NCBI GenBank assembly: GCA_018609965.1
Contig: JAHENP010000213.1
Span: 1-6,210 of the forward strand
Length of the DNA: 6,210 bases
Reading direction: 5' to 3'
From: Haloferacaceae archaeon
GTDB taxonomy: Archaea; Halobacteriota; Halobacteria; Halobacteriales; Haloferacaceae
A program made the position numbers and the translations under genes. Of this stretch, positions 5,520-6,210 are shown one piece after another (position 1 is the stretch's first letter; every line of letters starts with the position of its first letter). The notes under the pieces are model-generated. The model was given only the letters and a program-made list of their open reading frames with translations. It had not been told where the DNA came from and did no database searches.

Positions 5520-6005
5520 ATGGTCACTGACCCACAGCAGGCGTGTTTCGAGGCCGGGATCAAGTTCGGCTCGTTGTACCACCAGTTCGCCGGGACACCG
5601 GTCTCGCCGGACAGCACACGCTCGTTGGAGACCGCCATCGCCGACTCCATCGAGAACCAACCACACTGCGCCGCGGTCACGGTCGACATCGACGACGAGG
5701 CGGTCGCCGCCGACATCGCCCACGAGAACGGCTACACGGAGTTGTCGGGCCATCTGATGGAAGTGGAGATGCGCATCGAGTACGAGGCTGTCACCGTCCG
5801 CACGCGGATGGAGATGGAGGACGGCTACCCGTTGATGAAGCTCGTCGCCGTCGAGGCGGGGGGTGGTGAAACCGAGACGGCAGACCACGACGCGAACGAG
5901 GAGACGGCAGACCACGGCGCCAGCGAGAACACGGTAGACCACGACGCGAACGGGGCGGACGACGCAGACGACACGGACAGCGCGGTGGCCGACACGGAGC
6001 CGTGA
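5520..6005 (+). CDS. mptD: Archaeal dihydroneopterin aldolase (MptD family) with acidic repeat tail
   Basis: A 161-residue protein from ATG 5520 to TGA 6003-6005. The first 113 or so residues match the archaeal-type dihydroneopterin aldolase, which cleaves 7,8-dihydroneopterin to 6-hydroxymethyl-7,8-dihydropterin and glycolaldehyde in pterin synthesis. The signature 'FEAGIKFGSLYHQFAGTPVS' covers residues 10-29. Glu11, His21 and Gln47 have the same spacing as I recall for the active-site Glu, His and Gln of the Methanocaldococcus enzyme, and Tyr103 in 'GYPLMKL' is a good candidate for the conserved late Tyr. The catalytic core is therefore complete. Residues 114-161 are an extra hydrophilic, Asp/Glu-rich tail containing three 9-residue repeats (120-146), probably disordered. 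The enzyme acts downstream of MptA, encoded about 3 kb away on the other strand. The stop overlaps the next gene's GTG as GTGA. Confidence 0.85.
   Translation: MVTDPQQACFEAGIKFGSLYHQFAGTPVSPDSTRSLETAIADSIENQPHCAAVTVDIDDEAVAADIAHENGYTELSGHLMEVEMRIEYEAVTVRTRMEMEDGYPLMKLVAVEAGGGETETADHDANEETADHGASENTVDHDANGADDADDTDSAVADTEP
5877..5957 (+). repeat. Three tandem 27-bp units coding an acidic His-containing tail
   Basis: Three head-to-tail 27-bp units within mptD encode TADHDANEE, TADHGASEN and TVDHDANGA. Counting bases, units 1 and 2 agree at 22 of 27 positions and units 1 and 3 at 24 of 27. All units are in frame, so copy-number change would not break the gene. Confidence 0.85.
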
Positions 6006-6164
6006 ACCGGCAGCTGGTGGCCGTCTGGGTCGCCGCAGGGGATCGTCGGCTACGGGGCCGGGTTCTTCCTCTCGCCGGACCCGACCGGGGTGGTGCCGTT
6101 GGCGGGCGGCGCGGTCGCGACGGTCCTGTTGGCGACCGCCGGGCGGCGGCTCCTGATCGAGTGA
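6002..6164 (+). pseudogene. Small membrane protein gene, frameshifted by one G
   Basis: The GTG at 6002-6004 overlaps the mptD stop (GTGA), a classic translational-coupling arrangement. Read from there, the first 13 codons give 'VNRQLVAVWVAAG'; the frame then turns into an Arg-rich, unlikely sequence that stays open to the window end. Dropping one G from the GGGG run at 6038-6041 restores a coherent frame: 'IVGYGAGFFLSPDPTGVV' then 'PLAGGAVATVLLATAGRRLLIE' ending at TGA 6162-6164. The repaired product would be 53 residues with two hydrophobic segments (about 4-22 and 30-48), a membrane hairpin. The second frame has no start codon of its own before the middle of the protein, so one gene with a +1 shift is the simplest reading. 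It may be a sequencing error, a true pseudogene, or a programmed shift. No family is recognised. Confidence 0.62.
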
Positions 6165-6190
6165 GCCGTTCACTTTCGCTCGCGGGCGAC

Positions 6191-6200
6191 CGTTTATACG
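6191..6200 (+). promoter_or_regulatory. TATA box for a gene beyond the right edge
   Basis: The element CGTTTATACG contains TTTATA in a GC-rich setting and closely matches the archaeal TATA consensus. A rightward transcript would start near 6222, just outside the window. The element is nearly symmetric, but no leftward gene exists to its left, so rightward use is preferred. Confidence 0.55.
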
Positions 6201-6210
6201 CGTTTCCGGC

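Noticed and set aside
5388..6173. 261-codon minus-strand open frame across the azf promoter and mptD
   Set aside because: It runs antisense to the well-supported mptD gene and through the azf TATA box; the product is low-complexity Arg/Val-rich.
1..6210. tRNA, rRNA, CRISPR array, insertion sequence or attachment site
   Set aside because: No cloverleaf with conserved tRNA bases, no spaced direct repeats, no transposase-like protein and no terminal inverted repeats were seen by eye.

Overview
The window reads as chromosomal DNA of a halophilic archaeon (Halobacteria). The proteins are strongly acidic, coding sequence is mostly GC-rich, GTG starts are common, and several genes begin about 27-32 bp after a TATA-like box with no Shine-Dalgarno site, as in leaderless haloarchaeal transcripts. 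Two genes (mptA and an mptD-like gene) belong to the archaeal-type pterin route, and one is close to the haloarchaeal glucose-6-phosphate dehydrogenase Azf.

Layout. 1-336 (+) is the C-terminal part of a TrmB-type transcription regulator. 386-1521 is an AT-richer segment with two divergent, unrecognised membrane proteins: a 63-residue two-helix protein (-) and a 275-residue four-helix protein (+) with a polar central loop. 1523-3751 (-) holds three genes in one direction: an unrecognised 184-residue protein with its own TATA box, an SRPBCC/START-fold protein, and mptA (GTP cyclohydrolase, archaeal type). 3832-4563 (-) is a short-chain dehydrogenase of the carbonyl-reductase-like group. 4636-5409 (-) is an extended-SDR protein best matched to Azf. 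5520-6005 (+), divergent from azf, is an archaeal dihydroneopterin aldolase (mptD) with an added acidic tail of three 9-residue repeats. A small membrane-protein gene (6002-6164) overlaps its stop and is broken by one extra G. A good TATA box at the right edge points to a gene beyond the window. No rRNA, tRNA, CRISPR array, insertion sequence or gene-free stretch above 300 bases was seen.

How the genes fit together. MptA and MptD act early and in the middle of the pterin (folate/methanopterin-type) pathway; MptA in Haloferax also supplies the precursor for archaeosine and queuosine-type deazapurines. They lie about 3 kb apart, on opposite strands and with separate promoters, so they are neighbours rather than one operon. 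The SDR and Azf genes are NAD(P)-dependent metabolic enzymes with no evident link to pterins. Most of the window is ordinary core haloarchaeal chromosome. The points most worth a second look are the frameshifted small gene, the repeat tail of MptD, the AT-richer membrane-protein pair, and the unrecognised 184-residue protein.
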